Positions 48,601-59,280 of a DNA stretch of 64,000 bases are shown here, piece by piece. The stretch is taken from the NCBI GenBank assembly GCA_950097015.1, contig CATNEN010000010.1, positions 310,001 through 374,000 of the forward strand. Reading direction: 5' to 3'. How positions within the stretch are numbered: the stretch's first letter is position 1; every line of letters begins with the position of its first letter. The notes under the pieces were generated by a model. That model did no database searches. It saw only the letters and a list, made by a program, of their open reading frames with translations, and had not been told where the DNA came from. A program made the translations under genes and the position numbers. The DNA is from Macrostomum hystrix (taxonomy: Eukaryota; Platyhelminthes; Macrostomidae).

Positions 48601-51600
48601 CTGCTCCGTTGGTTCACAGTTTTAGCAAGGCACAGTTTGGACATGAAATTATAGTTTTCACTTGTCAATTTTTCAGCGAGGACATGGACATCGAATTCGA
48701 GTAAGTTTAACTTTAAGGAAGAAGGGAAGGACAAACCAAAATTAGCGAATTTCTCTTCCATGCGAAACCTCGCAGCGAGTTCATCGGAGAGTTTTCCACC
48801 ACCATGGAGGACCTCCTGGCTGGCCAGAATTCGGAGCTACAGTTCGATGTGAGTGCAAAACTGACAGATAGTTCTCTGACAAACTTCAAAATCATCCCCT
48901 GCTTGCCTCTTCCGATCAACACCAACAGCTGGTCAACCCGAAGAAGGCGCGGAAGAAGAAAAACTACAGGAACTCAGGGGTGGTGAGTGCCAATGCTCCG
49001 AGCTTCAGTGATGCAATGATGCTCAGGCTGTGCAGTGAGCAGTTCAGTGATGCAGCTGAGCTCGGAGGCTGTGCAGTGAGTGCATTCAATACCTTTCAGA
49101 TTTCGGTGAAGGCCAGCCAGCTCGAGTTCCAGCCCTCATTCCTTGACTATTTGTTCAGCGGGTGAGTGAATTCTGTGAATGAGTGAAAACAGCAGTGGGT
49201 TAATCAGAGCGAGAGCCGTTGACGCGCCTGTCCCAACCCGTGCAGCATGGACCTGTGCTTCACCGTGGCCATCGACATGACCGCCTCCAACGGTGTGGCC
49301 TCGCAGCCGACGTCTCTGCACTACACGGACCCGTTCACGCCCAACCAGTACACCACAGCCATGCAGGCGGTGCTGGAGATCATTCAAGGACTATGACACG
49401 TGAGTCCTGCGCAGAGTGCTCATGCTCATCAGTCATGCTCATCAGTCATGCTCATCAGTCATGCTCATCAGTCATGCTCATCAGTCATGCTCATCAGTCA
49501 TGCTCATCAGTCATGCTCATTAGTCATGCCCTCATCAGTCATGCTCATCAGTCATGCTCATCAGTCATGCTCATCAGTCATGCTCATCAGTCATGCTCAT
49601 CAGTCATGCTCATTAGTCATGCCCTCATCAGTCATGCTCATCAGTCATGCTCATCAGGCATGCTCATCAGTCATGCTGATCAGTCATGCTCATCAGGCAT
49701 GCTCATCAGTCATGCTCATCAGTCATGCTCATCAGTCATGCTCATCAGGCATGCTCATCAGTCATGCTGATCAGTCATGCTCATCAGTCATGCTCATCAG
49801 TCATGCTGATCAGTCATGCTCATCAGTCATGCTCATCAGTCATGCTCATCAGTCATGCTCATCAGTCATGCTCATCAGTCATGCTCATCAGTCATGCTCA
49901 TCAGTCATGCTCATCAGTCATGCTCATCAGTCATGCTCATCAGTCATGCTGATCAGTCATGCTCATCAGTCATGCTCATCAGGCATGCTCATCAGTCATG
50001 CTCATCAGTCATGCTCATCAGTCATGCTCATCAGTCATGCTCATCAGTCATGCTCATCAGGCATGCTCATCAGTCATGCTCATCAGTCATGCTCATCAGT
50101 CATGCTCATCAGTCATGCTCATCAGTCATGCTCATCAGTCATGCTCATCAGTCATGCTCATCAGTCATGCTCATCAGTCATGCTGATCAGTCATGCTCAT
50201 CAGGCATGCTCATCAGGCATGCTCATCAGTCATGCTCATCAGTCATGCTCATCAGTCATGCTCATCAGTCATGCACATCAGTCATGCTCATCAGTCATGC
50301 TCATCAGTCATGCTCATCAGTCATGCTCATCAGTCATGCTCATCAGTCATGCTCATCAGTCATGCTCATCAGTCATGCTCATCAGGCATGCTCATCAGTC
50401 ATGCTCATCAGTCATGCTCATCAGTCATGCTCATCAGTCATGCTCATCAGTCATGCTCATCAGTCATGCTCATCAGTCATGCTCATCAGGCATGCTCATC
50501 AGTCATGCTCATCAGTCATGCTTATCAGTTACGCTCATCAGTCATGCCCACCAAAATCAGTGATCAGCTGTTGCCGGCCTTCGGATTCGGCTGCCGAGTT
50601 CCGCCTGACTTTCGGGTGTCGCATGAGTGGCCGTTGAACGGTGACAGCGAGAATCCGTTCTGCCAGGGCGCTGAGGGAGTTCTGGCGGCTTACCGGCGCT
50701 GCCTGGAGCAGGTGCGCCTCAGCGGGCCGACAAACTTCGCCCCAGTGATTCGCAGCGTCAGCCGGCTGGCCCAGGAGCGGCAGGACGGCAGCAGCTACAT
50801 GGTGCTGCTCATCCTCACAGACGGCACCATCGATGACTGGATCGAGTGCAAGCGTGCAGTCATCGAGGTTGGTGCCCTACGCGAGCGCTGGTGGGCGGTT
50901 AGAGGCACATTTGGTTCAGCACAGAACCTCTCGGAGGTGTCAATTGGGAAGGCAATTGATCGGAGGGGCGGAGGGATCGGAGGGGCGGAGGAGCGGGGGA
51001 TCGGAGGGGCGGAGGGATCGGAGGGGCGGAGCGGCGGAGGAGCGGAGGGATCGGAGGAGCGGGGGATCGGAGGGGCGGAGGGATCGGAGGGGCGGAGCGG
51101 CGGAGGAGCGGAGGGATCGGAGGAGCGGGGGATCGGAGGGGCGGAGGGATCGGAGGGGCAGAGCGGCGGAGGAGCGGAGCGGCGGAGGAGCGGAGGGATC
51201 GGAGGAGCGGGGGATCGGAGGGATCGGAGGGGCGGAGAGGCGGAGGAGCGTAGGGATCGGAGTAGTGGTGGCATCAGAGGGGCGGAGGGGCGGAGCGGAG
51301 GAGGAGCGGAGCGGCAGAGGGGCGGAGCGGCGGAGGAGCGGAGCGGCGGAGGAGCGGAGCGGCGGAGGGGCGGAGGAGCGGAGGGACCGGAGGAGCGGAG
51401 GAGCGGAGGGCAGGTTTGCATATACTCGCCCCTCTTTTTCTCGCGTGCATCCACAGGCTTCGTTTCTGCCAGTCTCAATCATCGTCATCGGAGTGGGTAA
51501 CGGAGATTTTACAGGTGAGCTGAGGGTTTGAAGAAACACGCTGCAATTTACGAAGTTGTAAGTCGAGCCCCCATTTGCTTTCGAGGACTTCCGCACTCAT

Positions 51601-51966
51601 CTTCTAGCAATCCTAACCTAATAACTATAAAAATCTAACAATAATCCTGGCTCGCAGAGATGGAGCTGCTCGACCAGGACGTCTGGTTGCTGGAGGAGGG
51701 CGGCCAGAAGGCCTGCCGCGACATTGTCCAGTTCGTGGAGCTGCGACGCTATCTCCGCCCGGCGGCTGACGGCACCGACAGTGTCCGCTGGAGCAAAGTG
51801 GCGCCTCACCAAGGACGTCCTGCAGGAGCTGCCGACGCAGATCACCGAGTACATGCAGCGGCGCCGCCTGCGGCCTCCGGCTACCCTGGCCCGGCAGGCC
51901 GCCGCCGCCGCGGCCGGACCCATGTGGCAGATGTCCATGGACAGGGACCGGCCGCCGGTGGACTGA
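33657..51966 (+). CDS. CPNE: Copine (two C2 domains plus copine A domain)
   Basis: Calcium-dependent phospholipid-binding protein. Exons in phase: 35069-35138, 43805-43908, 44655-44772, 46678-46760, 46848-46879, 46998-47026, 47121-47224, 48361-48465, 48543-48590, 48677-48700, 48776-48848, 48929-48982, 49100-49161, 49246-49399, 50561-50867, 51457-51514, 51658-51966. C2A: TVSPVFG...[14 protein letters not shown] and [12 protein letters not shown]2[43 protein letters not shown] domain: [12 protein letters not shown] (metal site DxTxS), [53 protein letters not shown]. These exons encode about 576 residues once two extra A bases (at 49386-49387 and 51795-51797) are discounted; as written both would break the frame. 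A likely N-terminal exon, 33657-33917, has an alanine-rich head then [11 protein letters not shown] microexon of about 10 codons between it and 35069 was not found. DLPC replaces the usual SDPxC, so C2A calcium binding may be weakened. Confidence 0.85.
33918..35068 (+). other. Presumed copine intron 1 region, missing exon expected
   Basis: Exon 1 would end in phase 0, but the exon at 35069 starts with the last base of a codon. About ten residues of the C2A loop are also missing, so a small exon should lie here. I could not identify it. A four-copy degenerate repeat (CTGACACTAGCTGA) lies at 33946-34025. GC-rich sequence at 34222-35028 has long overlapping frames on both strands without family motifs. 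Confidence 0.4.
35220..42829. repeat. 7.6 kb array of a 37-bp repeat in a copine intron
   Basis: About 205 copies of a 37-bp unit (TGGATTGCTAGTCTAGCCCA then TGGATGCTAGAAAAGAA). Copies differ mainly at one junction: GCCCATGG, TCCCATGG, TCCAACGG, GCCAACGG, GCACATGG, GCCCATGC. GCTAGTCTAGC is a near-palindrome in the 'G' class and is broken in the 'T' class. The order 'GCACATGG, TCCAACGG, TCCAACGG' recurs near 39600, 40150, 40930 and 41640, which shows higher-order duplication. The array starts 82 bp after the donor of the exon at 35069 and accounts for most of the 8.7 kb intron. Confidence 0.98.
42830..43804 (+). other. End of the large copine intron, GC-rich open frame
   Basis: After the array comes a GC-rich 500-bp frame at 42877-43380 ([19 protein letters not shown]...) with no family match, and then an (AC)n tract at 43400-43446. 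Adjacent copine exons already join in phase with the expected C2A content, so this is not needed for copine. A nested gene cannot be excluded. Confidence 0.4.
44060..44545. repeat. 36-bp minisatellite in a copine intron
   Basis: About 13 copies of a 36-bp unit (core GGCTGGTAGAATTACACCCC). It lies in the intron 43909-44654. The unit is a multiple of 3, so frames ([12 protein letters not shown]) stay open. Confidence 0.96.
45360..46325. repeat. 13/22-bp compound minisatellite in a copine intron
   Basis: Alternating ATCTCTCAGGAGC (13 bp) and ATCTCACGAGTCTCTCAGGA-GC (22 bp) units over about 970 bp. The pattern of short and long units itself repeats, which suggests expansion of blocks. It lies in the intron 44773-46677 and is followed by a SINE. 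Confidence 0.96.
46340..46622 (+). mobile_element. tRNA-derived SINE
   Basis: The head has an RNA polymerase III A box (TAGCCTAGTGG, 46342-46352) and B box (AGTTCGATTCC, 46379-46389) at tRNA spacing. The body contains TGTCCTTTAGCAAGACACTT, a stretch resembling the conserved central domain of several metazoan SINE families (V-type and relatives). The tail is short and A/T-rich (TATTTATTATTTTTAT). Repeat-like TCTCATGAGCAT follows it, so it appears to have inserted into the edge of the 13/22-bp array. Confidence 0.75.
47228..47738. repeat. 20-bp then 22-bp minisatellites in a copine intron
   Basis: Five copies of ACAATCACCTGACAGCTGAC give way to about 18 nearly perfect copies of a 22-bp unit (core CATCACAGACCCAGTCACCT). 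The shared CACCTGACA core suggests the second array arose from the first. It starts immediately after the donor at 47224. Confidence 0.95.
49419..50558. repeat. 13-bp minisatellite in a copine intron
   Basis: About 87 copies of TCATGCTCATCAG, with GGCATG, CTGATC and GCCCTC variants. It fills the intron 49400-50560 to within a few bases of both splice sites. The [13 protein letters not shown] frames are repeat artefacts. Confidence 0.97.
50957..51413. repeat. G-rich minisatellite in a copine intron
   Basis: Irregular 8-11 bp GGAGGAGCGGA/GGGGCGGAGG/GGATCGGA units on the plus strand over about 460 bp. The sequence is G-rich enough for G-quadruplex formation in the transcript. It lies in the intron 50868-51456. 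Confidence 0.95.
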
Positions 51967-53947
51967 GCAGCTTGGCGATGCCGCAGGCCGGGTGCCAATG
52001 TTAAGCTGGGGCTGATGGAATCACTGGCAGCTGGGATGAAAGATACTCTTGTGGATCACATTTTACCTACTATAAAAGCACAGTCGCCGGCCGCCATTGT
52101 CAAAGTTTTGCGGATCAGAAGTCTGCAAGCTGAATCTTCACTCACATTCGCACCTGTTACGCCTGTCCTTAATCCCAACAAGGGATATTTGTGTCATTTA
52201 TCGCTCGCTCCTTGCCACATTTCTCGAATCCCGCTCCCTGTATTTGAAGCACAGTGGCTTTGACTTCACTTGCAATCTCTATTCATTGCGCAAACTTGAC
52301 GATGCAAATCTCTGTGAGTACTAGCTATTTCTGCTGGCTTTTATCGTGTTCTGGGTTCCTAATCTCTACTAGGCCAAAACCTGCCTTCCCAAAGTGCACT
52401 CTGATGCAGACCACTTTTCGCTAAGCACTTCTGAAGAAAAACACTGGAGTTCATTTAGGCTTTGAAATTGTCTAAAGAGCCCTCCCTCTACTTTTCCTTA
52501 CATCAAATAAACCAACTTTTGCAGCGAAAACATGCTTTTGTTTCCTTCGTTTTCGTGAATATGCATAGCTCACTTGATCTCAAATTATCAATACAGTCAG
52601 ATGGTCAGTGCGTCATCAATACAGTCAGATGGTCAGTGTCATCAATACAGTCAGATGGTCAGTGCGTCATCAATACAGTCAGATGGTCAGTGTCATCAAT
52701 ACAGTCAGATGGTCAGTGTCATCAATACAGTCAGATGGTCAGTGTCATCAATACAGTCAGATGGTCAGTGTCATCAATACAGTCAGATGGTCAGTGGGTC
52801 ATCAATACAGTCAGATGGTCAGTGTCATCAATACAGTCAGATGGTCAGTGTCATCAATACAGTCAGATGGTCAGTGGGTCAGCAGCAGAAGAGTTGGAGA
52901 ATGTGAGTCAACATAAAATTTGAAGCGGTTTATATTTTCCATGTGTACTCTAAGGTTCTTTGGAAAGCTAAAAAGTACAGAAACCTTACCACACTACTTG
53001 CAAACTGGTTGTGAGTAGTATGCCGCGAAGCTTCCAGCAAGGAGAGCGAATCCGGCTCAAGCTGTCAGTAGGTGGCGCGGTTCTAAAAATAAAACTACAT
53101 TCAGCCCGCTCGCCTCGTCCACCTGTCAGGTTATTTTCGCCGAAACTGAGCAAAATAAGAAATATGCAATCGCGACCAACGCCGACCTGAATGGACTGGT
53201 TTGCCTTCGCTGATAAGCTCGGCGCCTAAATGCAAACAGCAGCAGCGGCCCTGGCTCGCGGGTGCACGCAATCACAATGAAACAATGCCCGGCCTCCCGT
53301 TGTGTGAGAACTTCAGAACTTTCTTTTAAGCGTTTAAAATCTCAAAGTTTTCAACTTGAAGCCTCAAGCGAATTACCGAGACGAACTCAAACTCTGAGAT
53401 GGAAGTAGTCCACACGTATTACAAAAGTACACACAGCCCTGACTTGAAATGACCAAAGCGCAATGTCTCAGAACTGTGTATAGTGGAATTTTAGCCTGTT
53501 ACAGAATATCTCGCTCTATACTGTGTTCATTAGTGCACGGAGACAGAAGGAATCGGGCGCAATGCTTGCCAGAAGGCTCGCTCGCTGTATTTTAGCGCTA
53601 CAACATGGCAACAAAAGCAACAGGCATAGGTCCAAGCACTGGCTGGTGAATCAATAGTGATCTGTACATATTCATAAGGGCTCTACGCATTTACAATTCC
53701 TAATACTAGGTAGATGGCACGGCGGCGAGCCCTTACGGCTGCGAGGCTGCCGGGATTGTCGAGCAGGTGCCAGTAAAATCAGTAACGGATTGCTGAAATC
53801 TAACAGGCAACCGAGAAGTCTAACCCATTGTGGCGAAGGATGAACTGCAGGATCCCGATTTGGGAAATCCCGAGCTACAAAATCGCAAGCTAAGATAATT
53901 AAAAAACGAAATCCCGATTCTAGGAATCTTACGTATAATAGCTCGAC
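51967..53947. other. Copine 3' UTR and intergenic sequence
   Basis: AATAAA at 52506-52511 is a likely copine polyadenylation signal, giving a 3' UTR of about 560 bases. Beyond the array at 52586-52879 the sequence to 53947 shows no recognisable exon. Confidence 0.5.
52586..52879. repeat. 26/28-bp minisatellite downstream of copine
   Basis: About 11 copies of a 26-bp unit (core CAGTCAGATGGTCAGTGTCA). Some copies carry a two-base insertion (GTGCGTCA or GTGGGTCA). Confidence 0.95.
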
Positions 53948-54029
53948 GTGAAAAATCCTAAACTAAAAAATCCCGGCTCGGGTAATCCCAAGCTTCAAAC
54001 TCTATATTTATGGAATATTAACAGTCAAA

Positions 54030-55825
54030 ACCCCAAGTCATGGAATTCCAAGAATCCCAAGTTATGTAATTCCAAGAATCCCAAGTTATGGAATTCCAAG
54101 AATCCCAAGTTATGGAGTTCCAAGAATCCCAAGTCATGGAATTCTAAGAATCCCGTGGAATTTTAACGGTCAAAATCCCAAGGTTATGAAATTCCAAGAA
54201 TCCCGTGGAATTTTAACGGTCAAAATCCCAAGGTTATGAAATTCCAAGAATCCCAAGTTATGGAATTCCAAGAATCCCAAGTTATGGAATTCCAAGAATC
54301 CCAAGTTATGGAATTCCAAGAATCCCAAGTTATGGAGTTCCAAGAATCCCAAGTCATGAAATTCCAAGAATCCCGTGAGTTTTAACGGTCAAAATCCCAA
54401 GGTTATGAAATTCCAAGAATCCCAAGTTATGGAATTCCAAGAATCCCAAGTTATGTAATTCCAAGAATCCCAAGTTATGGAATTCCAAGAATCCCAAGTT
54501 ATGGAGTTCCAAGAATCCCAAGTCATGGAATTCTAAGAATCCCGTGGAATTTTAACGGTCAAAATCCCAAGGTTATGAAATTCCAAGAATCCCGTGGAAT
54601 TTTAACGGTCAAAATCCCAAGGTTATGAAATTCCAAGAATCCCAAGTTATGGAATTCCAAGAATCCCAAGTTATGGAATTCCAAGAATCCCAAGTTATGT
54701 AATTCCAAGAATCCCAAGTTATGGAGTTCCAAGAATCCCAAGTTATGGAGTTCCAAGAATCCCAAGTTATGGAATTCCAAGAATCCCAAGTTATGGAGTT
54801 CCAAGAATCCCAAGTTATGGAATTCCAAGAATCCCAAGTTATGGAGTTCCAAGAATCCCAAGTTATGGAATTCCAAGAATCCCAAGTTATGGAGTTCCAA
54901 GAATCCCAAGTTATTGAATTCCAAGAATCCCAAGTTATGGAGTTCCAAGAATCCCAAGTTATGGAGTTCCAAGAATCCCAAGTTATTGAATTCCAAGAAT
55001 CCCAAGTTATGGAATTCCAAGAATCCCAAGTTATGGAGTTCCAAGAATCCCAAGTTATTGAATTCCAAGAATCCCAAGTTATGTAATTCCAAGAATCCCA
55101 AGTTATGGAATTCCAAGAATCCCAAGTTATGGAGTTCCAAGAATCCCAAGTTATGGAGTTCCAAGAATCCCAAGTTATGTAATTCCAAGAATCCCAAGTT
55201 ATGTAATTCCAAGAATCCCAAGTTATGGAATTCCAAGAATCCCAAGTTATGGAGTTCCAAGAATCCCAAGTTATGTAATTCCAAGAATCCCAAGTTATGG
55301 AGTTCCAAGAATCCCAAGTTATGTAATTCCAAGAATCCCAAGTTATGGAATTCCAAGGATCCTAAGTTATGGAATTCCAAGAATCCCAAGTTATGTAATT
55401 CGAAGAATCCCAAGTTATGGAATTCCAAGGATCCTAAGTTATGGAATTCCAAGAATCCCAAGTTATGGAGTTCCAAGAATCCCAAGTTATGTAATTCCAA
55501 GAATCCCAAGTTATGGAGTTCCAAGAATCCCAAGTTATGTAATTCCAAGAATCCCAAGTTATGGAATTCCAAGGATCCTAAGTTATGGAATTCCAAGAAT
55601 CCCAAGTTATGGAGTTCCAAGAATCCCAAGTTATGTAATTCCAAGAATCCCAAGTTATGGAGTTCCAAGAATCCCAAGTTATGTAATTCCAAGAATCCCA
55701 AGTTATGGAATTCCAAGGATCCCAAGTTATGTAATTCCAAGAATCCCAAGTTATGTAATTCCAAGAATCCCAAGTTATGGAATTCCAAGAATCCCAAGTT
55801 ATGTAATTCCAAGGATCCTAAGCTA
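54030..55825. repeat. 1.8 kb array of a 24-bp repeat
   Basis: About 70 copies of a 24-bp unit (core GGAATTCCAAGAATCCCAAG). GGAATTCC, GGAGTTCC, GTAATTCC and TGAATTCC forms are mixed, and TGGAATTCCA is a perfect palindrome. The left third contains a longer higher-order block with GTGGAATTTTAACGGTCAAA occurring several times. Because 24 is a multiple of 3, long LGFLELHN frames exist on the minus strand; they are not genes. Confidence 0.97.
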
Positions 55826-56326
55826 CAAAATCTCGAGTTGAAGAATTCAAACAACATAAATTCATAGAGCTGATTCTCCGGAATTTAGATTTTATCCAGC
55901 CTGACATTTTGCAAAAGCTGAGTGAATCGTAGGTTACCATTATGAGATCTCTTCAAAAAAGCAGCTCATGAGTCCGAACCGTGGCGGATAGCGTAGAAAA
56001 TCGGGCTAGACGCGCATAAGCATGGCAAAGTGAGTGCATTAGAAAACAGCGAAGGATTAAAAATTCGCCAACAGACGGATCGCCTGACGACGCGGAGCTC
56101 GCTAACGAGGTGGAACTCTGGGGAGCTTCGGTGGCGGCATCCTGGATGTGAATGTTCAAAAAATATTAGGTCCAGACAGCATGGGATTTTGTCCTAAGAC
56201 AGTGAGGTTCGCGAAACTCTCAGGGTGAATTTCTTTCGTCTTGCGCGCTCCGTGACGGAGAGATTCGGGACGATGGCGATGGGCGCTGTCAGCAGCGAAG
56301 ACAAACTCTGACGCACACGAGCGCGC
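55826..56326. other. Intergenic, 3' flank of the NHL gene
   Basis: No recognisable coding exon or repeat array. The interval lies between the 24-bp array and the stop codon of the minus-strand NHL gene. Confidence 0.55.
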
Positions 56327-57715
56327 TCACAGGCGAAACACCTGGACGCGCCGGTTGTCCAGGTCGCACACGAATAGCTCGGCGCCGTCCAGGGAGACGG
56401 TGAGGCCACCTGGCGAGCCGAACTGTCCAGGCTGCGAGCCGCGACCGCCGGAGAGTGACCGGCGCAGCTGACCCTGAGTGTCAAGGATCCGGACGGTGTT
56501 GTCCCTGCCGCCCACGGTCACGTACAGGCAGGCGGACCAGTCCGTAGTGACGAACAGCGGGTTGCGCAGCGGCACCCGGAAGGCCAGTTCGAGTGAGTCC
56601 ACACTGAACGCAAAGATGGCGTTGGCACCGCGGTCGGAGACGAACAGAGTCTGCGCCAGGGTGCACACCGAGCTGATGCCGTCGGTAAAGTCCCGGTGGG
56701 CGAGGCGGCCGCGCTCTTCCAGGCTGGCCAGGCCGTACACGGAGACAAACTCGTTGACGCGGTCGACAATATACAGCCGGTCAGCTGGCTCGTCGATGCA
56801 GTGCCCGACCATCCAGCTGAAGCCGTGAAGGCTGCGCATTACGCGGCAGCAGCGGTCGCAGATGTAGAGGCTCTGGTAGTCCGAGAACAGCAGGCGCCCA
56901 GAGCAGCGGAGGTAGTTAATGCGCTCCAGGTTGCGTCCGACGCCGGCGTCCTTATCGGCCGCCTGGTCCGCTTCGCTTCCGCCCGTCAGTCGCGCCCGCG
57001 CCAGAATCTCGCCGCCGAGCGCGACGACGGCTACCTGACGGCCGTCGCCGACCACGCAGTACAGAGTCTGGCGTGGCAGCGGCTCCCAGCCGGGCTCGAC
57101 CGGTGCGAAGTCTCTTAGGTCGCCCTCCTCACTGGGCCGGTAAAACACGTCGCCAGCGTCGTTCGCGACGGCAGCGATGTCAAGCGCCTCGAGGTTCGGA
57201 AAAATTCGATTGGGCGCGTCTCGACGACGCCGGCCGCTCAGCCGCGACCCGCCGGAGGAGGATGGGGCGGCGGTGGCGCTGCCGCTGGCGGACTGGTCCA
57301 CCGCCTGGGACAGATCATGCAAAAGTCGCCGCAGCCACAGCAGGTAGGTGCGCGCCGTGTGCTCCGTCAAATCGCACGGCTCGTCCCAGGGATCGAGCTC
57401 TGGACCAGCGTTCTCGGTGCCGAGCAGTCGCTGCAGGGCGGCCTTCTGGTCGTCCAGCCTGGCCAGCAGAGACTGCATCTCGGCGGCGTGGCCAAGGCAG
57501 CCGCGGCTGTGCTCCATGAGCTTCTCTGCCTCGGCCTCCAGGAAGGCGATGCGGCTAAGAAGGCCTCGCCGACGTTCAGCTGCTGCCTCTTCGCCAGTCG
57601 GCGTCTGGCATGGCGTCGGGACATCGTCGTCCTCGTCGCTGGCGCTGTCGCTGTCGATTTCGAATTTGATGCCATCCAACGGTCGCCCGGAGCCCGGATC
57701 TTGGAACAGCGCCAT
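56327..57715 (-). CDS. Coiled-coil and NHL-repeat beta-propeller protein
   Basis: Single-exon protein of 462 residues. The head is acidic (FEIDSDSASDEDDD), and a coiled coil follows at about 50-95 (LLSRIAFLEAEAEKLMEHS... LARLDDQKAALQRLL). A serine/arginine-rich linker comes next, then a C-terminal propeller from about 190. The last blades show NHL signatures: DNTVRILDTQGQLRRSL, then GQFGSPGGLTVSLDGAELFV and CDLDNRRVQVF. This layout resembles the back half of TRIM-NHL proteins, but no RING or B-box cysteines are present, so ubiquitin ligase activity is not expected. Such propellers bind RNA or protein; the target is unknown. The ATG at 57715 begins the longest frame, and no upstream exon was identified. 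Confidence 0.8.
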   Translation of the reverse strand: MALFQDPGSGRPLDGIKFEIDSDSASDEDDDVPTPCQTPTGEEAAAERRRGLLSRIAFLEAEAEKLMEHSRGCLGHAAEMQSLLARLDDQKAALQRLLGTENAGPELDPWDEPCDLTEHTARTYLLWLRRLLHDLSQAVDQSASGSATAAPSSSGGSRLSGRRRRDAPNRIFPNLEALDIAAVANDAGDVFYRPSEEGDLRDFAPVEPGWEPLPRQTLYCVVGDGRQVAVVALGGEILARARLTGGSEADQAADKDAGVGRNLERINYLRCSGRLLFSDYQSLYICDRCCRVMRSLHGFSWMVGHCIDEPADRLYIVDRVNEFVSVYGLASLEERGRLAHRDFTDGISSVCTLAQTLFVSDRGANAIFAFSVDSLELAFRVPLRNPLFVTTDWSACLYVTVGGRDNTVRILDTQGQLRRSLSGGRGSQPGQFGSPGGLTVSLDGAELFVCDLDNRRVQVFRL

Positions 57716-59272
57716 GGTCAGTCTAGTAAGGCTGTAGTCTGTAAGGCGGTGTTTCAGTCAGCAATATCTTATAGTACTCTCTGATGCTCCGTTAGTGCAC
57801 TTTTGATTTCAAACAGGGACCCAGGGCTAACCACCTCAGACAAATCGCGAAATTTCCTAGATTCACTCTGCTACAAATGAAGCCAGTTGCTGAGATTCTC
57901 CTGTGATGCGAGCTTGCAGAACTGACCAATAATAAGAGTGCAAAATAGAATTACAATTGCAAATAGCTCACGTAACTCGTTAGATAATGGAGACCACAAG
58001 TTGTAAAATTTCAGATTTGCGCATTGTCACTTCGCTCTAGTCTGGATTCTAGTTTAGTTAGTTTCGCATGATTTAAAACGCAACGACAGATTGATTGGTG
58101 ATTCAATATTCATTCCTGTGGCATGCATCAAAGACCGCTTTTGCTACAATGGCATCTGCATCCTTCCATGCCTGATTAATAGGGCAAAATGAAGTGCAAC
58201 TTACATTGGAGTCTCGTGGGCCAAAGGGTGTGCTGAGGGCTAGTGCTTGTTCTTCCTTGTGCGCACGCTCTCTCCCTCTCTCCCTCCCTCTTTTCTCTCT
58301 TTCTGTCTCGGAACGGGCCGGGAGGCGGGGGCCATGAGGGGCGGGCGGTGCCTGCCTAAATAAGGCCGCCTCGGAGGGGTTGGAGCGGCCCCGGACCGGC
58401 CCCGACTGGCTTTGGGCGCCCCTCCCCCTCCGCGCGCCGCGTACACCCCAGTCCGGTCTGGAACCGGTTCCTGCAACCCCTCCCCTTTGCAACAACAAGG
58501 CATTCTCGCGGCGTGGTCTCACGGCAAGGGCAGTTGCATTTTCCCAGTTTATATACGAGTACGCGTATGACCCTACTGAATTAGTAGCTATGAGAGGATG
58601 AATTGCCTCACCAAAGAATTAACACTCAAAATATATTTCTGAGCTTATTTATCGGTCAGGAAATCTGTTCCGATTGCCAAATTTTCTAAAAAAGCTATTA
58701 ATAAGAAATTAAATTCCCTCCAGCCATGTACTGCTCCTTCGAATGCCATGTCCTTGACAATTCATATTCTGCCTAAAATAGGATTGAAATGCTGTGCTCA
58801 TCCAGCAGACAGGCTTACTGCAGACAACAGTTCGGCGTCTAACCTTTCGCATGTCTGTGGGACATCTGAGAACTGGTGTCTGTGTGCATGCGGGCGTGTG
58901 TGTGTGAGTGTATGTGAGTGTTTGGTGTGTGTGTGTGGTGTGTGTGTGTGGTATGTGTGTGTGTGGTGTATGTGTGTGTGTGGTGTGTGTGTGTGTGGTG
59001 TGTGTGTTGTGTGGTGTGGTGTGTGTGTGTGTGTGGTGTGTGTGTGTCTATGTGAGACACGCGTGGGTCTGCTCCACATCGAGGGCTGGATGCAATCTGT
59101 AGGCTTGCTCGGCGGTATCTATAGTCGAGTCTAGGTGCCACTCCGTCCAACAGCGGATGAGGATGGCGACTCAGCAGGTGATGCTGAAGCAGGCGATGTG
59201 CAGCAGGACAGGCGAAGGATGACGATGACGCGAGATAAAATGGCTGACTGAATGGAGCAACTCATTGTGTGG
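57716..59272. other. Intergenic, upstream of the NHL gene
   Basis: Contains the presumed NHL gene promoter region, GC-rich sequence at 58240-58500 with frames that match nothing, and the (GT)n tract at 58895-59050. No other gene is supported. Confidence 0.55.
58895..59050. repeat. (GT)n microsatellite
   Basis: Imperfect GTGTGTGTGTGGTGTGTG tract, interrupted by GG, TAT and CTA. Confidence 0.95.
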
Positions 59273-59280
59273 CTTTACAT

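Noticed and set aside
49400-50637. Cysteine/histidine-rich repeat protein [13 protein letters not shown]
   Set aside because: All three plus frames are open because the 13-bp unit has no stop. It lies between two well-supported copine splice sites.
54559-55857. 432-codon minus-strand leucine-rich-repeat-like protein
   Set aside because: LGFLELHN is the translation of a 24-bp tandem repeat; not a true LRR consensus, with no flanking domains.
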